NCBI RefSeq assembly: GCF_000260115.1
Contig: NZ_JH651379.1
Coordinates: forward strand, 2,831,466 to 2,895,465
Reading direction: 5' to 3'
Origin: Galbibacter orientalis DSM 19592
GTDB lineage: Bacteria > Bacteroidota > Bacteroidia > Flavobacteriales > Flavobacteriaceae
DNA: 64,000 nucleotides
Shown here: positions 61,804 to 64,000 of the stretch, piece after piece
Layout: every line of letters begins with the position of its first letter
Numbering within the stretch: position 1 is the first letter of the stretch
The notes under the pieces: generated by a model
Seen by the model: the letters and a program-made list of their open reading frames with translations, nothing else
Databases searched by the model: none
What the model was told of the DNA's origin: nothing
Position numbers and translations under genes: made by a program

Positions 61804-62796
61804 ATGAAGCGTTTATACAGTTTAAAATTATTAGTACTATTAGCAGTAACCAGCACAACATTTACAGCTTGTTCGTCTGATGATGACGACGAAGAATTAG
61901 GGAATTGGATAGACCGTTCCATTTTTGATGGTACTCCAAGAAGTGGATCGTCTGCCTTTACAATAGATAATATTGGATATATGGGCGTTGGTTATGACGG
62001 AGATGATTATCTAAATGATTTCTGGGCTTATGATATGGATGGAAATTACTGGTCGCAGAAAGCAGACTTTCCTGGGGTAGCAAGAAGTGCTGGGGTAGGA
62101 TTTCAAATAGACGGAAAAGGATATATAGGTTCTGGTTATGATGGACTAGACGAATTAGGAGATTTCTATCAATACAATCCAACTACAAATACATGGAATG
62201 CTATTGCAGATTTTCCAGGAACACACAGACGTAGCGCTACAGCTTTTAGTGTAGATGGATACGGATATTTTGGAACAGGTTTCGATGGAGATAACGACCG
62301 TAAAGATTTTTGGAAATACGATCCTTCAACCGATACTTGGGTAGAGCTTGAAGGGTATGGAGGAAATAAAAAGAGAGCTGCTACAGCTTTTGTTATTGAT
62401 GGAATTGTATACCTAGGAACCGGAGTTTCTAACGGGGTATATACAGACGACTTTTGGAAGTTTAATCCAGCTACAAATGAGTGGACAAAATTATTAGATT
62501 TAGATGAAGAAGATAGTTACTCCGTTGTTAGAAGTAATGCCGTAAGTTTTACAATGAATGGTTATGGGTATGTAGTAAGCGGAGAACAAAATGGGGCAGT
62601 TGCAAGTGCTTGGCAATACAATCCTCTAACAGATGTTTGGGAAGAAATGACAAGTTTTGAAGGTTCTTCTAGATTGGATGCTATTGGATTTTCAAATGGT
62701 ACAAGAAGTTTTGTTGGATTAGGAAGAACGGGAAGTCTTTATTTAGACGATTTAGATGAGTTTTTTCCTGATATGGAATACGACGATGAAGATTAA
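61804..62796 (+). CDS. Kelch-repeat lipoprotein
   Basis: 330 residues with a lipobox (FTACSS, Cys23) and an Asp/Glu-rich linker. About six kelch repeats then form one beta-propeller; each has a GYIGSGYDG-like strand and a later DFWKYDP-, W-containing strand. The C terminus is acidic (FFPDMEYDDED). Propellers of this kind bind partners or glycans. It is probably exposed at the cell surface or periplasm and belongs to the conserved cluster with DUF4270, DUF4907 and the sensor kinase. Confidence 0.88.
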   Translation: MKRLYSLKLLVLLAVTSTTFTACSSDDDDEELGNWIDRSIFDGTPRSGSSAFTIDNIGYMGVGYDGDDYLNDFWAYDMDGNYWSQKADFPGVARSAGVGFQIDGKGYIGSGYDGLDELGDFYQYNPTTNTWNAIADFPGTHRRSATAFSVDGYGYFGTGFDGDNDRKDFWKYDPSTDTWVELEGYGGNKKRAATAFVIDGIVYLGTGVSNGVYTDDFWKFNPATNEWTKLLDLDEEDSYSVVRSNAVSFTMNGYGYVVSGEQNGAVASAWQYNPLTDVWEEMTSFEGSSRLDAIGFSNGTRSFVGLGRTGSLYLDDLDEFFPDMEYDDED

Positions 62797-62830
62797 AGTG
62801 AGAAAATTTCTTACTTGTTTGTTGAGTAGA

Positions 62831-62861
62831 TTAAGAGGTGCGCTGGATCCGCACCTCTTAA
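62831..62861. terminator. Strong hairpin after the kelch gene
   Basis: TTAAGAGGTGCG (62831-62842) pairs perfectly over 12 bp with CGCACCTCTTAA (62850-62861) around a 7-nt loop. The T-run is weak, so it may be a partial terminator or an mRNA-stability element before the DUF4907 gene. Confidence 0.7.
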
Positions 62862-62884
62862 AATAAATTTAAGAATTCTTTTAG

Positions 62885-63208
62885 ATGAGGTTAAATAAAA
62901 CAAAAAGCTACTTGCTTATTATCAGTTCTTTAGTATTATTATCCGCGTTTTGGATTTTTAAGAAGGACGAATTACTCTCCGCAAAGGTTATAAAAGTTAA
63001 CAACGGATATGGTTATGAAGTATTATATAAAGAGAATGTTATAATAAAGCAAGAGTATATCCCAGCAATTAGTTATAGAAAAGTCTTTGTAAGTGAAGCA
63101 GATGCATGGAAGGTTGCTACGTTAGTAAAATATAAATTGAAACAGAGAGAAAAGCCAATTATAGCAATAAAAGACTTAGATAGTTTAGATGTTAATATAA
63201 ATAAATGA
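62885..63208 (+). CDS. DUF4907 protein
   Basis: 107 residues with an N-terminal membrane segment or uncleaved signal (SYLLIISSLVLLSAFWIF). A DUF4907 domain follows (GYGYEVLYKENVIIKQEYIPAI, then FVSEADAWKVATLVKYKL). It is small and envelope-facing; the function is unknown. Its stop overlaps the start of the sensor kinase by 4 bp (ATGA), so the two are made together. Confidence 0.82.
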   Translation: MRLNKTKSYLLIISSLVLLSAFWIFKKDELLSAKVIKVNNGYGYEVLYKENVIIKQEYIPAISYRKVFVSEADAWKVATLVKYKLKQREKPIIAIKDLDSLDVNINK

Positions 63209-64000
63209 AAGCTCCGAAGAAATTAGTTAATGAAGTTTTACTACACTTTTTAGTGTGGCTTTGTTGGTTTGGTGTTATGTTATTTCAGTCGTATAGCAGA
63301 ACAGGTACTATAGATTTCACCTCCAATTTATCGCCTAGATTTTTCATTAATATTGTACTTTTTTACTTTAACTATTACTATTTAGTGCCCAAGCTTTTAT
63401 TGAAAAAAAAAATACTTCCATATTTATTTATTTCCCTAGCAATTATAGTGGTAGTAAACTATATTATGGAGTTAACATTACCTCCTGATTTATTATTTCA
63501 TCGGGAGGAAATTAAAGGATTGCCTCGACCTGAAGATTTTGCAAGAAGATTTCCTAGAGACGATTGGTTTAAATTTAAAATGTTTATTGGCCCTGCAATA
63601 GGTGGCGCATTTTATTTTGTTGTGGGAACAATTATACGAGTATATATTGAATGGAATAAAAATGAACGTATTCGGGAAAAGACAGAAAATGAGAAGATTA
63701 ATTCTGAACTTCAGTTTTTAAAAACGCAATTAAATCCTCACTTTTTGTTTAATTCTTTAAATGCAGTATATACGTTATCTATTAAAAAATCTCCAGATAC
63801 TCCGGAGGCCATTATAAGTCTTTCAGAATTAATGCGCTACATGATTTATGAGGCAAATAAGGAGGTGGTTTACTTGGAAAAAGAGCTGGAATACATTAAA
63901 AGTTATATTCAACTTCAAAGATTGAGATTGCCTAATGCAGAAGATGTTTATTTTAATATTTATGGCGATGATAAAGGGAAAACAATCAAACCTTTACTAT
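63205..64000 (+). CDS. LytS-type sensor histidine kinase (3' end beyond window)
   Basis: The frame starts at the ATG at 63205 and is open to the window end, giving 265 residues. It has four membrane helices (about 10-29, 45-62, 70-90, 126-146), then a cytoplasmic linker and the His_kinase (PF06580) box QLNPHFLFNSLNAVYTL with phosphoacceptor His179. The ATPase domain is cut off. Such kinases pair with LytTR regulators; the partner is expected just beyond the window, and the LytTR protein at 46501 is another candidate. Confidence 0.9.
   Translation, partial: MKAPKKLVNEVLLHFLVWLCWFGVMLFQSYSRTGTIDFTSNLSPRFFINIVLFYFNYYYLVPKLLLKKKILPYLFISLAIIVVVNYIMELTLPPDLLFHREEIKGLPRPEDFARRFPRDDWFKFKMFIGPAIGGAFYFVVGTIIRVYIEWNKNERIREKTENEKINSELQFLKTQLNPHFLFNSLNAVYTLSIKKSPDTPEAIISLSELMRYMIYEANKEVVYLEKELEYIKSYIQLQRLRLPNAEDVYFNIYGDDKGKTIKPLL

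Overview
The window comes from a low-GC member of the Bacteroidota, almost certainly Flavobacteriaceae. The signs are SusC/SusD pairs, many lipoprotein signals, TAnnTTTG-type promoter elements, a type IX secretion sorting domain and several families typical of this group (DUF4252, DUF4270, DUF4907, DUF6495). No tRNA, rRNA or CRISPR array was seen. Most of the window is ordinary chromosome. The accessory interest lies in a polysaccharide utilisation locus, an IS3 insertion, mosaic intergenic repeats and one unusual control region.

Region 1-17.5 kb. After the 5' part of rmuC comes a polysaccharide utilisation locus. It has a membrane-spanning sensor/HTH regulator, SusC, SusD, a GH144-type endo-beta-1,2-glucanase, a secreted esterase, a GH3 beta-glucosidase, a second esterase overlapping an S1 sulfatase, and a secreted EEP-family phosphoesterase. 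GH144 plus GH3 points to beta-1,2-glucan. The esterases, sulfatase and phosphoesterase suggest that the glucan is decorated, possibly a bacterial osmoregulated periplasmic glucan (inference).

Region 17.5-23.4 kb. A cobalamin uptake locus holds btuF-btuC-btuD on the minus strand. The divergent receptor gene btuB sits behind a clear cobalamin riboswitch. A block of mosaic repeats separates btuC from btuD, and btuD has no ATG, GTG or TTG before its Walker A motif.

Region 23.4-30.5 kb. An S41 protease is followed by a CARDB/type IX secreted protein gene broken by an IS3 element. The 3-bp target duplication and the intact original reading frame can both be reconstructed. Next come an ECF sigma factor, a likely anti-sigma factor and two DUF4252 proteins.

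Region 30.5-51.4 kb. Housekeeping genes: purB, a sirtuin, trmH, a DEAD-box helicase, rdgB, rlmH, nadC, priA, a LytTR regulator, rpsF-rpsR-rplI and hisS. Intergenic regions carry a 7 x 7-bp array, a nested inverted-repeat element and a 97-bp tandem repeat.

Region 51.4-64 kb. A NagX-like membrane acyltransferase is paired with a GH20-like enzyme. A DinB gene and a WYL regulator are divergent, share a 16-bp operator at identical promoter spacing, and flank an array of 11 ACGT cores spaced at helical-turn intervals. Then follow a YdeI-like protein, a Crp/Fnr regulator divergent from an MFS transporter, and a DUF4270 / outer-membrane protein / kelch / DUF4907 / histidine kinase cluster cut by the window end.
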